A DNA stretch of 64,000 nucleotides from Curvibacter sp. PD_MW3 (GTDB taxonomy: Bacteria; Pseudomonadota; Gammaproteobacteria; Burkholderiales; Burkholderiaceae_C), in the NCBI GenBank assembly GCA_002633085.1, contig NSIV01000001.1:992001-1056000 (forward strand), read 5' to 3'. Under the pieces are notes generated by a model. It made no database searches. It had not been told where the DNA came from and was given only the letters and a program-made list of their open reading frames with translations. Of the stretch, positions 18,134 to 27,050 are shown one piece after another. Both the position numbers and the translations under genes were made by a program. How positions within the stretch are numbered: the first letter of the stretch is position 1; every line of letters starts with the position of its first letter.

Positions 18134-19257
18134 CGCTCCCGGCGCGCCTTGACCGAACCGGACAGGACTTCCAGCACTTCCAGCGAGTCGTCCCATCCCA
18201 GGCAGGCATCGGTGATGCTCTTGCCGTACTCCAGGTTGCCGGCATCGTCCTTGCCCGGCGTGAACTTCTGTGCGCCGGCATGCAGATGGCTCTCGACCAT
18301 CACGCCGAAGATGTGCCGCGAGCCGCCCGCCATCTGGGCTGCAATATCGCGTGCTACATCAAGCTGTTTCTCATGTTGCTTGCTGCTGTTGGCATGGCTG
18401 CAATCCACCATCAGGGTGGCCGGCAGCTTGGAGGCCTCCAGCTCCTTGCAGGCCGCTGCCACGCTGGCGGCGTCGTAGTTCGGCGCCTTGCCGCCGCGCA
18501 GGATGACATGGCAGTCCTTGTTGCCGTTGGTCTGCACGATGGCGACCTTGCCGTTCTTGTGCACCGACAGGAAATGGTGGCCGCGCGCCGCCGCCTGGAT
18601 GGCGTCGGTGGCGATCCGGATGTTGCCGTCGGTGCCGTTCTTGAAGCCGATCGGCGCCGACAGGCCGGAGGCCAGTTCGCGGTGCACCTGGCTTTCGGTG
18701 GTGCGTGCGCCGATGGCGCCCCAGGAAATCAGGTCGCCGATGTATTGCGGCGAGATCACGTCGAGGAACTCGCTGCCAGCCGGCAGGCCCAGGCGGTTGA
18801 TCTCGATCAGCAGCTGGCGTGCGATGCGCAGACCTTCGTCGATGCGATAGCTCTCGTCCAGGTAGGGGTCATTGATCAGGCCTTTCCAGCCCACCGTAGT
18901 ACGCGGTTTCTCGAAGTAGACGCGCATCACGATCTCCAGCGTGTCCTTGTACTTCTCGCGCTGCGCCTTCAGACGTCGGGCGTACTCGAGCGCGGCGGCC
19001 GGGTCATGGATGGAGCATGGGCCGATGACGACCAGCAGGCGGTCATCCTTGCCGTGCATGATGTTGTGGATGGCGTGGCGGGTGTGGGAGATCAGGGTCT
19101 CCACGGGCGTTCCCTGGATCGGGAAGAAACGGATCAGATGCTCAGGCGGGGGTAACACGGTAATTTCCTTGATACGTTCATCGTCGGTACGGCTGGTCTT
19201 GTCACCGGGATGGGCATACCAGGCATCACTGCCGGCTGGATTGGCTTTGGCGTTCAT
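18130..19257 (-). CDS. aroG: 3-deoxy-7-phosphoheptulonate (DAHP) synthase, AroG type
   Basis: A 375-residue class I DAHP synthase condensing phosphoenolpyruvate and erythrose 4-phosphate, the first step to Phe, Tyr and Trp. Visible motifs are VIGPCSIHDP, MRVYFEKPRTTVGWKGLINDP, the GARTTESQVHRELASGLS stretch and the metal/PEP region KNGTDGN...HHFLSV and MVDCSHANSSK. Which aromatic amino acid inhibits this isozyme cannot be told with certainty. An AAGGAG precedes the ATG. The 5' region contains a leader peptide rich in Tyr/Phe/Trp and an intrinsic terminator 40 bases before the start, so expression is very likely controlled by ribosome-mediated attenuation. Confidence 0.95.
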   Translation of the reverse strand: MNAKANPAGSDAWYAHPGDKTSRTDDERIKEITVLPPPEHLIRFFPIQGTPVETLISHTRHAIHNIMHGKDDRLLVVIGPCSIHDPAAALEYARRLKAQREKYKDTLEIVMRVYFEKPRTTVGWKGLINDPYLDESYRIDEGLRIARQLLIEINRLGLPAGSEFLDVISPQYIGDLISWGAIGARTTESQVHRELASGLSAPIGFKNGTDGNIRIATDAIQAAARGHHFLSVHKNGKVAIVQTNGNKDCHVILRGGKAPNYDAASVAAACKELEASKLPATLMVDCSHANSSKQHEKQLDVARDIAAQMAGGSRHIFGVMVESHLHAGAQKFTPGKDDAGNLEYGKSITDACLGWDDSLEVLEVLSGSVKARRER

Positions 19258-19298
19258 CGTGTCACTCCTTGTGCGTGAGGTTCGTGTGTGATCCGGTC

Positions 19299-19329
19299 AA
19301 AAAAAAACCGCCGGACTTGCCGGCGGTTT
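19299..19329 (-). terminator. attenuator terminator upstream of aroG
   Basis: On the minus strand a 7-bp G+C stem (plus-strand CCGCCGG 19308-19314 with CCGGCGG 19320-19326, extended by three A-U pairs) with a 5-base loop is followed by nine T (plus-strand A run 19299-19307). It ends about 42 bases before the aroG ATG. Its first arm can instead pair with the GTCGGCGG segment that ends the leader reading frame, so it fits the 3:4 hairpin of an attenuator. It would also close the tldD transcript. Confidence 0.88.
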
Positions 19330-19361
19330 GGTGGAATTCGCTACGTTTCTTGTGGGTACGT

Positions 19362-19433
19362 TCAGAACTCTCTTCCGCCGACGGCGCTTGAGAACCAAAA
19401 GTAGCCAAAAAAGTAAGAACGGGTCGAAACCAT
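19362..19433 (-). CDS. aromatic leader peptide of the aroG attenuator
   Basis: A 23-codon frame, MVSTRS followed by YFFGYFWF and then SSAVGGREF, ending in TGA 36 bases before the terminator hairpin. Seven of eight consecutive residues are Tyr, Phe or Trp, the end products of the pathway that AroG opens. An in-frame ATG two codons upstream (19439) may be used instead; an AGGTG lies 10 bases before it. By analogy with trp and phe leaders, stalling at these codons would free GTCGGCGG (plus-strand 19375-19382) to pair with the terminator's first arm and allow readthrough. Confidence 0.85.
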   Translation of the reverse strand: MVSTRSYFFGYFWFSSAVGGREF

Positions 19434-19459
19434 GGGCATCAATATAGCACACCTGAATA

Positions 19460-20920
19460 TCAGGCCGTCCCTCCAACTGTCAGGCCATCGATACGCAACG
19501 TAGGCTGCCCCACCCCCACCGGCACACTCTGGCCTTCTTTGCCGCAGGTACCGACACCACTGTCGAGCTGCATGTCGTTGCCGATCATGGTCACGCGCGT
19601 CAAGGCATCCGGACCATTGCCGACGATGGTGGCGCCCTTGACCGGATACAGGATCTTGCCGTTTTCCACCCAGTAGGCCTCACTGGCCGAGAAGACGAAC
19701 TTGCCGGAGGTGATGTCCACCTGACCACCACCGAAGTTGGTGGCATACAAGCCCTTCTTGATGCTGGCCACGATTTCATCCGGCGACTTGTCGCCGCCCA
19801 GCATGTAGGTGTTGGTCATGCGCGGCATCGGAATATGGGCGTAGCTCTCGCGCCGGCCGTTGCCGGTGGGGCGCACCTTCATCAGGCGCGCGTTCATGGC
19901 GTCCTGCATATAGCCCTTGAGGATGCCGTCCTCGATCAGCACATTGCGCTGGCTGGCATGGCCCTCGTCGTCGACGTTGAGCGAACCGCGCCGGTCAGCG
20001 ATGGTGCCGTCATCGAGCACCGTCACACCCTTGGCCGCCACACGCTGGCCGATGCGGCCGGAAAACGCGCTCGATCCCTTGCGGTTGAAATCGCCTTCCA
20101 GCCCGTGGCCGATGGCCTCGTGCAGCAGCACGCCGGGCCAGCCGGGGCCGAGCACCACGGTCATCTCGCCGGCCGGGGCCGGACGGGAGTCGAGGTTGGT
20201 CAGTGCGGCATCCACGGCCTCGTCAACGTACTGGCGGATGCGGGCTTCGTCGAAATAGGCCAGGCCGAAACGACCGCCACCGCCGGAGGAACCCATCTCA
20301 CGCCGGCCGGCCTGTTCAGCAATCACGGTCACACTCAGGCGCACCAATGGCCGCACATCGGCTGCCAGCGTACCGTCGGCGCGCGCCACCAGCACCACGT
20401 CGTACTCACCAGCCAGCCCCGCCATGACCTGCACCACACGCGGGTCGCGGGCGCGCGCCAGCTGCTCCACCGTTTCGAGCAGCTTGACCTTGGCCGTGCT
20501 GTCGAGCGTGGCAATCGGGTCCATGCCCGGATAGAGCGAGCGCGCCGAAGCGATCTTGGGTGTTCCAGCTTTCACGCGCGTCGACTTGGCCGCGCTCGAG
20601 ATGGTGCGTACCGTATGGGCCGCATCGAGCAGGGACGCCAGTGAAATGTCGTCCGAATAGGCAAAGGCCGTTTTCTCGCCGCTGACGGCGCGCACGCCAA
20701 CGCCTTGGTCAATACTGAAAGACCCCGTTTTGACAATGCCCTCCTCCAGGCTCCAACCCTCGCTGCGCGTGTACTGGAAATACAGGTCGGCGTCGTCCAC
20801 CCGGTGCGCGCGGATTTCGGCCAGCGCACGTGTGAGGTGGGATTCGTCAAGCCCGAAGGGCGTGAGCAGCAGATCCCTGGCAATGGCCAGGCGCTCCAGG
20901 GTGGGTTCGCGGGAAATCAT
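19460..20920 (-). CDS. tldD: metalloprotease TldD
   Basis: A 486-residue TldD/PmbA family zinc protease subunit. The metal motif is HEAIGHGLEGDFNRKGSSAFSG near residues 265-285, with the partner Cys region SGVGTCGKEGQSVPVGVGQP at the C terminus. TldD works with PmbA (TldE), which is not in this window; the pair processes small peptides such as microcin B17 precursor or CcdA. It follows rodA by 64 bases on the minus strand, and its stop lies only about 20 bases before the aroG leader frame, whose promoter may therefore lie within its 3' end. Confidence 0.93.
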   Translation of the reverse strand: MISREPTLERLAIARDLLLTPFGLDESHLTRALAEIRAHRVDDADLYFQYTRSEGWSLEEGIVKTGSFSIDQGVGVRAVSGEKTAFAYSDDISLASLLDAAHTVRTISSAAKSTRVKAGTPKIASARSLYPGMDPIATLDSTAKVKLLETVEQLARARDPRVVQVMAGLAGEYDVVLVARADGTLAADVRPLVRLSVTVIAEQAGRREMGSSGGGGRFGLAYFDEARIRQYVDEAVDAALTNLDSRPAPAGEMTVVLGPGWPGVLLHEAIGHGLEGDFNRKGSSAFSGRIGQRVAAKGVTVLDDGTIADRRGSLNVDDEGHASQRNVLIEDGILKGYMQDAMNARLMKVRPTGNGRRESYAHIPMPRMTNTYMLGGDKSPDEIVASIKKGLYATNFGGGQVDITSGKFVFSASEAYWVENGKILYPVKGATIVGNGPDALTRVTMIGNDMQLDSGVGTCGKEGQSVPVGVGQPTLRIDGLTVGGTA

Positions 20921-20984
20921 GGCCTCATTTTAGGCCGCTGCGATCTCCGTCCCCTGCGTGGGGCTTCCGCCAGCCGCGCCCGAC

Positions 20985-22139
20985 TCAGGTCTGTACCAGG
21001 CGCTTGGATCGGGCGATCGACATCAGGATGCCCAAGCCCATGCCCAGCGTCACCATGGCCGTGCCGCCATAGCTGACAAAAGGAAGCGGCACCCCCACCA
21101 CCGGCAGGATGCCGCTGACCATGCCCATGTTGACGAAGGCATAGGTGAAAAAGATCATGGTCACGCTGCCGGCCAGCAGGCGGGCGAACAGCGTGGGTGC
21201 TTCCAGTGCGATCGCCAGACCGCGCAGGACGAGGAAAATAAAACCGCTGATCAGCAACAGGTTGCCAAACAGGCCGAACTCCTCGGAGAAGGCGGCAAAG
21301 ATGAAATCGGTGGTGCGCTCGGGAATGAATTCCAGATGGGTCTGCGTGCCCTGCATGAACCCCTTGCCGAAGACGCCGCCAGAGCCGATGGCGATCATGC
21401 CCTGGATGATGTGGAAGCCCTTGCCCAAGGGGTCGCGTGTCGGATCCAGCAAGGTACAGATGCGCTGTTGCTGGTAGTCGTGCAGCACCGGCCAACGCAC
21501 CCCCTGCGCGCACAGTTGCGGCTCAAAAATCACCACCAGCAACAGGCCAATCACCCCCAGCAAGACCGGCGGAATGATCAGCTTCCAGCTCAAACCGGCA
21601 AAAAAGATCACCGACAGACCCGCGGCCAGCACCAGCAGGGACGTCCCCAAGTCAGGCTGCTTCATGATGAGCCCCACCGGAACGGCCAGCAAGAGCCCGG
21701 CCACCAGGAAGTCGAGCGGACGCAACTGGCCCTCGCGTTTCTGAAACCACCACGCCAGCATCAACGGCATGGCGATCTTCAGGATTTCGCTGGGCTGAAT
21801 GACGATGCCGACATTGATCCAGCGCCGGGCACCTTTCTTGGTGATGCCGAACACCGCCACCGCAATCAGCAGGGTCACGCCCAGCATGTACAGCGGCACC
21901 GCCAACGTCATCAGCCGCTGCGGCGGAATCTGCGCCACCACGAACATGATGAAGCCGGCAATCAGCATGTTGCGCCCATGGTCCAGGAAGCGCGTGCCAT
22001 GGTCGTACCCCGACGAGAACATGGTCAACATGCCCGCACAGGCCAGCAGAAAAATGGCAAAGGCCAGCGGGCCATCAAAGCCACTGAACCAGGGCATTGC
22101 CCGCTTGAACAGAGAAGGTCTTTCAAATACAACCGCCAT
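20985..22139 (-). CDS. rodA: rod-shape-determining peptidoglycan glycosyltransferase RodA
   Basis: A 384-residue SEDS-family polytopic membrane protein with about ten hydrophobic segments. Diagnostic stretches are GARRWINVGIVIQPSEILKIAMPLMLAWW, MKQPDLGTSLLVLAAG, SEEFGLFGNLLL and the C-terminal VPLPFVSYGGTAM. RodA polymerises lateral-wall glycan with PBP2; its division counterpart FtsW is at 42183-43436. mreBCD and mrdA are not adjacent inside the window. Its ATG is only 20 bases from the divergent esterase ATG, and neither has a clear ribosome-binding site, suggesting short leaders. Confidence 0.94.
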   Translation of the reverse strand: MAVVFERPSLFKRAMPWFSGFDGPLAFAIFLLACAGMLTMFSSGYDHGTRFLDHGRNMLIAGFIMFVVAQIPPQRLMTLAVPLYMLGVTLLIAVAVFGITKKGARRWINVGIVIQPSEILKIAMPLMLAWWFQKREGQLRPLDFLVAGLLLAVPVGLIMKQPDLGTSLLVLAAGLSVIFFAGLSWKLIIPPVLLGVIGLLLVVIFEPQLCAQGVRWPVLHDYQQQRICTLLDPTRDPLGKGFHIIQGMIAIGSGGVFGKGFMQGTQTHLEFIPERTTDFIFAAFSEEFGLFGNLLLISGFIFLVLRGLAIALEAPTLFARLLAGSVTMIFFTYAFVNMGMVSGILPVVGVPLPFVSYGGTAMVTLGMGLGILMSIARSKRLVQT

Positions 22140-22159
22140 GGTGTGCGATTATCCAGCAC

Positions 22160-22747
22160 ATGCCCACCACCCATCTGCTTTATCTGCACGGATTCCGCTC
22201 TTCGCCCCGCTCCACCAAGGCGCAGCTGGTGCGCCAGCGCATCGAGGCACGGTATCCCAAGGTAACGCTGTGGTGTCCGCAACTGCCGCCCTCGCCGCGC
22301 GAGGCCATGGCGCTGGTCATGCAGGGCATCGCCGACTGGCCACGCAAGCACATGGCGGCCGTGGGCTCGTCGCTCGGCGGCTTCTATGCCACCTGGGTGG
22401 CTGAGCAAACCGGCTGCCGCGCCGCCCTGCTCAACCCGGCCGTCCACCCCGCGCGCGATCTGGCCCAGTACATCGGCGAGCAAACCAGCTGGCATGACCC
22501 GCAAGAGCGCTTTTTCTTCCGTCCCGAGTTCGTGGACGAGTTGCACGCCCTCAACTGCCCGGCCATCACCCATCCCGAGCGTTACTTTGCCTTGATCGCC
22601 AAGGGTGATGAAGTGCTGGACTGGCGCGAGATGACGGGCCGCTATCCCGGCGCGCAAATCCGGTTGCTCGAAGGCAGCGACCATGCCATCAGCGAGTTTG
22701 CAGAGCATCTGGACGACGTGCTGACTTTTCTGGACCTCGCGACCTGA
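22160..22747 (+). CDS. YqiA-family alpha/beta hydrolase (esterase)
   Basis: A 195-residue single-domain alpha/beta hydrolase of the YqiA/YcfP type. It begins THLLYLHGFRSSPRSTKAQ, has the nucleophile elbow GSSLGGFYA near residue 70 and the late histidine in LEGSDHAISEF. It is a soluble cytoplasmic protein of unknown natural substrate. It is divergent from rodA and lies 94 bases before the RNase II-family gene. Confidence 0.86.
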   Translation: MPTTHLLYLHGFRSSPRSTKAQLVRQRIEARYPKVTLWCPQLPPSPREAMALVMQGIADWPRKHMAAVGSSLGGFYATWVAEQTGCRAALLNPAVHPARDLAQYIGEQTSWHDPQERFFFRPEFVDELHALNCPAITHPERYFALIAKGDEVLDWREMTGRYPGAQIRLLEGSDHAISEFAEHLDDVLTFLDLAT

Positions 22748-22841
22748 GAAGCCTTGCAACCATCCGTAAAACCGGCATCAAGTGCCGCCCGGGAAGCCCT
22801 GGCCCGACGGAAGGCCCCGATTTACTGGGACAATCGGCTCC

Positions 22842-24899
22842 ATGTTTGCATTGTTTGACGAAGCCGGAAAATTCCTCGCCGGCAGGATCCTGTCCGAGGC
22901 CGAGGCCTCCATCCAGGTCGAGTTGGAGTCCGGCAAGCGCGTCAAGGTGAAAGCCGCCAACGTGCTGCTCAAGTTCGACAAGCCCAGCCCCACCGAACTG
23001 CTGGGCGCGGCCCAGACGCTGAGCCAGGGCATCGAGCTGGAACTGGCCTGGGAGTTCGCACCGGAAGAGGACTTCGGCTTCGCCGACCTCGCCAGCGTCT
23101 ACTTCCAGGACCCACCCACCCTTCCCCAGCAGACCGCCGCCTTGCTGCGCCTGCAGGAGGCGCCGCACTACTTCCGCCGCGCCGGCAAAGGACGCTTCAA
23201 GAAAGCCCCGGCCGAAATCATCCAGCAGGCGCTGGCGGCGATTGAGAAAAAACGCGTGCTGCAACTGCAGATCGAGGACTGGGCCGCTGCCCTGGGCCGC
23301 GGCGAGTGTCCGCAGCCGATCCGCGAGCAGCTCTACAAGATTCTGTTCAAGCCGGACAAGAACGCGCCCGAATACAAGGCCGTGGTCGAGGCCTCGCGTG
23401 CCACCCACACCGCACCGCTGGACCTGCTGCAAAAGGCTGGCGCCATTGACTCGCCCTACCAGTTCCACTGGCGGCGCTTCCTGTTCGAGAACTTCCCCAA
23501 GGGCTACGGCTTCCCCCCCCTTGAAGCGCCCGAAATTCGCGACGAACTCCCGCTGGCCACCGTGCAGGCTTTTTCCATCGACGATTCGGCTACCACCGAG
23601 ATCGACGACGCGCTGTCGGTGCAGGGCCTGGGCGAAGGCACGGTGACGGTCGGCATCCACATTGCAGCGCCAGGCCTGGCCGTGCAACGCGACAGCGCCG
23701 TCGACAACGTCGGCCGCACGCGCCTGTCCACCGTCTACATGCCGGGCTACAAGCTCACCATGCTGCCGGACGACGTGGTACAGCGCTACACCCTGCAGGA
23801 AGGACGCGACTGCCCGGCAGTCTCGCTCTACGTGGCGATCGACGAGGCCACGCTGGAGATCCGCGGCCACGAGACGCGGCTGGAGCGTGTGCCGATCGCA
23901 CACAACCTGCGCCACGACCAACTCGACACGGTGGTCACGGCCGAGTGGCTGCAAAACCCCGCGCCTGAGCATCAAAATGGCACGCAGCCCTTGTCGTATC
24001 TGCGCGTGCAGCTATCATTTTTATATCGCCTAGCCCAGCATCTGAAGGCCCAGCGCGAAGTGGTGCGCGGCAAACCTGAGACCTTCAACCGGCCGGACTA
24101 CACCTTCCGTCTGGTTGGCAACGGCGACGCCGCACCCAGCGGCCATGAACAGGTGGTGATTGGCACCCGCCAGCGCGGTGCCCCGCTGGACCTGATGGTG
24201 GCCGAGGCCATGATCCTGGCCAACAGCACCTGGGGCCAGTGGCTGGCCGAGCACGGCGTGCCCGGCATCTACCGCAGCCAGGCCAGCCTGGCGCCGGGCG
24301 TCAAGGTGCGCATGGGCACCAAGGCACTGCCGCACGCCGGCATCGGCGTCAAGGCCTATGCCTGGAGCACCTCGCCGCTGCGCCGCTACACCGACTTGGT
24401 GAACCAGTGGCAGATCATCGCCTGCGCACGCCATGGCAAAACGGCAGCGCTGGCCGCGCCCTTCAAACCGAAGGACGCCGACCTGTTCTCCATCGTCTCC
24501 GGCTTCGACGCCGCCTACAGCGCCTACAACGGCTACCAGGGCGCCATTGAGCGCTTTTGGACGCTGAAATACCTGCAGCAGAACGGCATCACCGAACTGG
24601 TGGCCACCGTGTTCAAGGACAACATGGCGCGCGCCGACGAGCTGCCGCTGGTGCTGCCAGTGCTCGGTGCGCAGGACTTGCCGCGCGGCGCCAAGGTGCG
24701 CGTGAAGCTGGGTGAGATCGACGAAGTGGCACTCGATGTGAAGGGCACCGTGATCGAGCGGTTCGATAGTGCGCCTGAGGCCACGGTCGAGGAAGAGGCC
24801 GAGGACGAGGAGGCCGAACACCTGGCCGCTGGCCCGATCGAGATCGCCGTGGACGTCAACGAAGCTGAAGCCCCCGCGGGCGATAATCCTGCCCCGTGA
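22842..24899 (+). CDS. RNase II-family (RNB domain) exoribonuclease
   Basis: A 685-residue protein. The catalytic RNB domain holds SIDDSATTEIDDALSV near residue 247, with the Asp cluster that binds Mg2+, and ends with the S1-like region near 600-640 before an acidic tail rich in Glu. It degrades single-stranded RNA from the 3' end; homologues in Comamonadaceae are annotated simply as ribonuclease II. The ATG at 22842 (MFALFDEAGKFLAGRI) is preferred over a GTG at 22782, because the 20 added residues look non-coding. The stop overlaps the next gene's GTG (GTGA). Confidence 0.87.
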   Translation: MFALFDEAGKFLAGRILSEAEASIQVELESGKRVKVKAANVLLKFDKPSPTELLGAAQTLSQGIELELAWEFAPEEDFGFADLASVYFQDPPTLPQQTAALLRLQEAPHYFRRAGKGRFKKAPAEIIQQALAAIEKKRVLQLQIEDWAAALGRGECPQPIREQLYKILFKPDKNAPEYKAVVEASRATHTAPLDLLQKAGAIDSPYQFHWRRFLFENFPKGYGFPPLEAPEIRDELPLATVQAFSIDDSATTEIDDALSVQGLGEGTVTVGIHIAAPGLAVQRDSAVDNVGRTRLSTVYMPGYKLTMLPDDVVQRYTLQEGRDCPAVSLYVAIDEATLEIRGHETRLERVPIAHNLRHDQLDTVVTAEWLQNPAPEHQNGTQPLSYLRVQLSFLYRLAQHLKAQREVVRGKPETFNRPDYTFRLVGNGDAAPSGHEQVVIGTRQRGAPLDLMVAEAMILANSTWGQWLAEHGVPGIYRSQASLAPGVKVRMGTKALPHAGIGVKAYAWSTSPLRRYTDLVNQWQIIACARHGKTAALAAPFKPKDADLFSIVSGFDAAYSAYNGYQGAIERFWTLKYLQQNGITELVATVFKDNMARADELPLVLPVLGAQDLPRGAKVRVKLGEIDEVALDVKGTVIERFDSAPEATVEEEAEDEEAEHLAAGPIEIAVDVNEAEAPAGDNPAP

Positions 24900-25765
24900 A
24901 CCTGCGCACCCTCAGTCCCCTGCAGCTGGCCCTCGGCATCTCGGTGGGCATTCATGCCATCTTGCTGACGGTGCGCATCGTCGACCCCGAGGCCTTCAAC
25001 CGCGTGTTTGAAGACACGCCGCTGGAAGTGGTGCTGGTCAATGCTCGCACCAACGAACGCCCCGACAAAGCCCGCGCCATCGCCCAGGCCACCATGGCTG
25101 GCGGCGGCGAGGCGGAACGCGGCCGCGCCACCAGCCCGCTGCCCTCGGCACTGATCAGCGACAGCGGCGACGCCGTCGAAGAGGAAACGCAGCGCAAGCT
25201 GCAGACCATGCAGCAGCAGCAAACCCTGTTGCTGGCGCAGATCAAGCAGCAAATCGCGGCCCTGCCCAAGACCGACCCGACCCAACCCACCGAGGCCTCC
25301 GAGCTGGCCGCACGCGAGGAAAAGCGCCGCCAGCTGATCAAGCTGCTGGCCGAGATCGAACGCCGCATCAACCAGGAAAATGCCCGCCCCAAGAAGCGCT
25401 ACATCAGCCCGGCCACGCGCGAAGAGGTCTACGCCATTTATTACGACCAGCTGCGCCGCAGCATTGAAGACCGCGGCACGGAAAACTTTCCCGAGGCCGG
25501 CGGCAAGAAGCTCTACGGCGAGCTGACCATGATGGTCACCGTCAACCATGACGGCCGCGTACTCGCCACCGAGGTGGTGGAGAGTTCGGGCAACCGCACG
25601 CTCGACCGCCGTGCCCAGGCCATTGCCAAGAGCGCCGGGCCCTTCGGCGCATTCAGCCAGGCGATGCGCCGCCAGGCCGAGCAGATCGTGGTGGTGTCGC
25701 GCTTTCGCTTCACGCGCGACCAGACCCTGGAAACCCGCATCAGCGCCCCGGTGAGCAAACCATGA
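24896..25765 (+). CDS. TonB-like energy transducer protein
   Basis: A 289-residue protein with an N-terminal membrane anchor (about residues 9-27), a long coiled-coil-prone Gln/Glu/Arg-rich periplasmic stretch (about 95-165, [21 protein letters not shown]) and a TonB C-terminal type domain ([34 protein letters not shown]). There is no exbB or exbD next to it, so coupling to the proton motive force is uncertain; it may be a TolA- or TonB-like structural protein. The GTG start overlaps the upstream stop, and its end overlaps mtgA by four bases, so the three are translationally linked. Confidence 0.8.
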   Translation: MNLRTLSPLQLALGISVGIHAILLTVRIVDPEAFNRVFEDTPLEVVLVNARTNERPDKARAIAQATMAGGGEAERGRATSPLPSALISDSGDAVEEETQRKLQTMQQQQTLLLAQIKQQIAALPKTDPTQPTEASELAAREEKRRQLIKLLAEIERRINQENARPKKRYISPATREEVYAIYYDQLRRSIEDRGTENFPEAGGKKLYGELTMMVTVNHDGRVLATEVVESSGNRTLDRRAQAIAKSAGPFGAFSQAMRRQAEQIVVVSRFRFTRDQTLETRISAPVSKP

Positions 25766-26493
25766 AAGGCCTGTTGCGCTGGACCCTCCTGCTCGCGGCC
25801 GCGCTGCTGGTGCTGCAGCTGTTCTTTGTGGCGCGCATTGCCTTGATGGTGGTCGTCAACCCGCAATCCACCGCCTTCGAGCGCTCGGAGGCCTGGCGCC
25901 TCCTGAACGAGAAAGACAAGCTGCGCTGGCGCCAGCAGTGGGTGAACTATGCCGACATCTCCGATCACCTCAAACGCGCGGTGATCGCCTCGGAGGACGA
26001 CGGCTTCACCTACCACGATGGCGTGGACTGGGACGCACTGGAGAAAGCCTGGCAGAAGAATGCCAAGGCCGAAGCGCAGGCCGCGAAGAAGGCTGCCAAT
26101 GGCGCCAAAGTGGTGAAGCCGCCCAAGGTCGTCGGCGGCTCCACCATCACGCAGCAGTTGGCCAAGAACCTGTTCCTCTCGGGCGAGCGCACCTTCGTGC
26201 GCAAGGGTCAGGAGTTCGTGCTGACCTTTCTGCTGGAACGTCTGTTGAGCAAGCAGCGCATCCTGGAGATCTACCTCAACCATGTGGAATGGGGCGAAGG
26301 CGTGTTCGGTGCCGAAGCCGCCGCGCAGCACTACTTCCACAAGCCGGCATCCCGGCTCACGCCGCTGGAAGCGGCACGGCTGGCCGTGATGCTGCCGCGG
26401 CCCAAGTACTTCGAGAAACTGCCCAACTCCGGCTACCTGGCAGAGCGCTCAGCCGTCATCGCGGCACGGCTGTCAAACGCCGAACTGCCATGA
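25762..26493 (+). CDS. mtgA: monofunctional biosynthetic peptidoglycan transglycosylase
   Basis: A 243-residue GT51 glycosyltransferase with one N-terminal membrane anchor and the catalytic motif [19 protein letters not shown] (Glu near residue 76), then [47 protein letters not shown] and [17 protein letters not shown] Lys/Ala-rich insertion ([21 protein letters not shown], truncated here to its ends) lies between the first two motifs. It has no transpeptidase domain. It overlaps the TonB-like gene and ruvC by four bases each. Confidence 0.94.
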   Translation: MKGLLRWTLLLAAALLVLQLFFVARIALMVVVNPQSTAFERSEAWRLLNEKDKLRWRQQWVNYADISDHLKRAVIASEDDGFTYHDGVDWDALEKAWQKNAKAEAQAAKKAANGAKVVKPPKVVGGSTITQQLAKNLFLSGERTFVRKGQEFVLTFLLERLLSKQRILEIYLNHVEWGEGVFGAEAAAQHYFHKPASRLTPLEAARLAVMLPRPKYFEKLPNSGYLAERSAVIAARLSNAELP

Positions 26494-27038
26494 GAATCCT
26501 CGGCATCGACCCCGGCTTGCGCACCACCGGCTTCGGCATCATCGATGTCGCCGGCCACCAGTTGAGCTATGTGGCCAGCGGCACCATCAGCACCATGCAC
26601 CTGGCGCAGGGCGAGCTGCCGGCGCGCCTGAAGGTGCTGTTCGAAGGTATCCATGAAGTGATCGCGCGCTACCAACCCGAGGCGGCCTCGGTGGAGATCG
26701 TGTTCGTTAACGTCAACCCGCAGTCCACCCTGTTGCTGGGCCAGGCGCGCGGCGCCTGCGTCAGCGCCCTGGTCACACGCGACCTGCCGGTGGCGGAATA
26801 CACCGCACTGCAGATGAAGCAAGCGGTGGTCGGCCACGGCCGCGCGCAGAAATCCCAAGTGCAGGAAATGGTGAAACGCCTGCTCAAATTGCCCGGCCTG
26901 CCAGGGCCGGACGCGGCCGATGCGCTGGGTCTGGCCATCACCCATGCCCATGCCGGACAGTCCATGGCCCAGCTGGCCAAGGCCACCCCCCTGGCACGCA
27001 AAACCAGCGGCATGTACCGTGCCGGACGCAGCCGCTGA
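26490..27038 (+). CDS. ruvC: crossover junction endodeoxyribonuclease RuvC
   Basis: A 182-residue Holliday junction resolvase. It begins [18 protein letters not shown], with catalytic Asp in GIDPG, and shows Glu in [13 protein letters not shown] and the C-terminal [15 protein letters not shown] acidic pair. The ATG overlaps the mtgA stop (ATGA). The frame is also open far upstream, but that part is only the shadow of mtgA. ruvA and ruvB are not in the window. It converges on the YhgE/Pip gene with 12 bases between. Confidence 0.95.
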   Translation: MRILGIDPGLRTTGFGIIDVAGHQLSYVASGTISTMHLAQGELPARLKVLFEGIHEVIARYQPEAASVEIVFVNVNPQSTLLLGQARGACVSALVTRDLPVAEYTALQMKQAVVGHGRAQKSQVQEMVKRLLKLPGLPGPDAADALGLAITHAHAGQSMAQLAKATPLARKTSGMYRAGRSR

Positions 27039-27050
27039 GCGCCAGCGGCC

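Noticed and set aside
19299..19439. A T-box or riboswitch before aroG
   Set aside because: There is no T-box specifier or antiterminator sequence; the aromatic-codon reading frame explains the terminator better.
25938..26489. A 366-residue ruvC with a long N-terminal extension
   Set aside because: The upstream part of that frame overlaps mtgA out of frame and the ATG at 26490 gives a normal-length RuvC.
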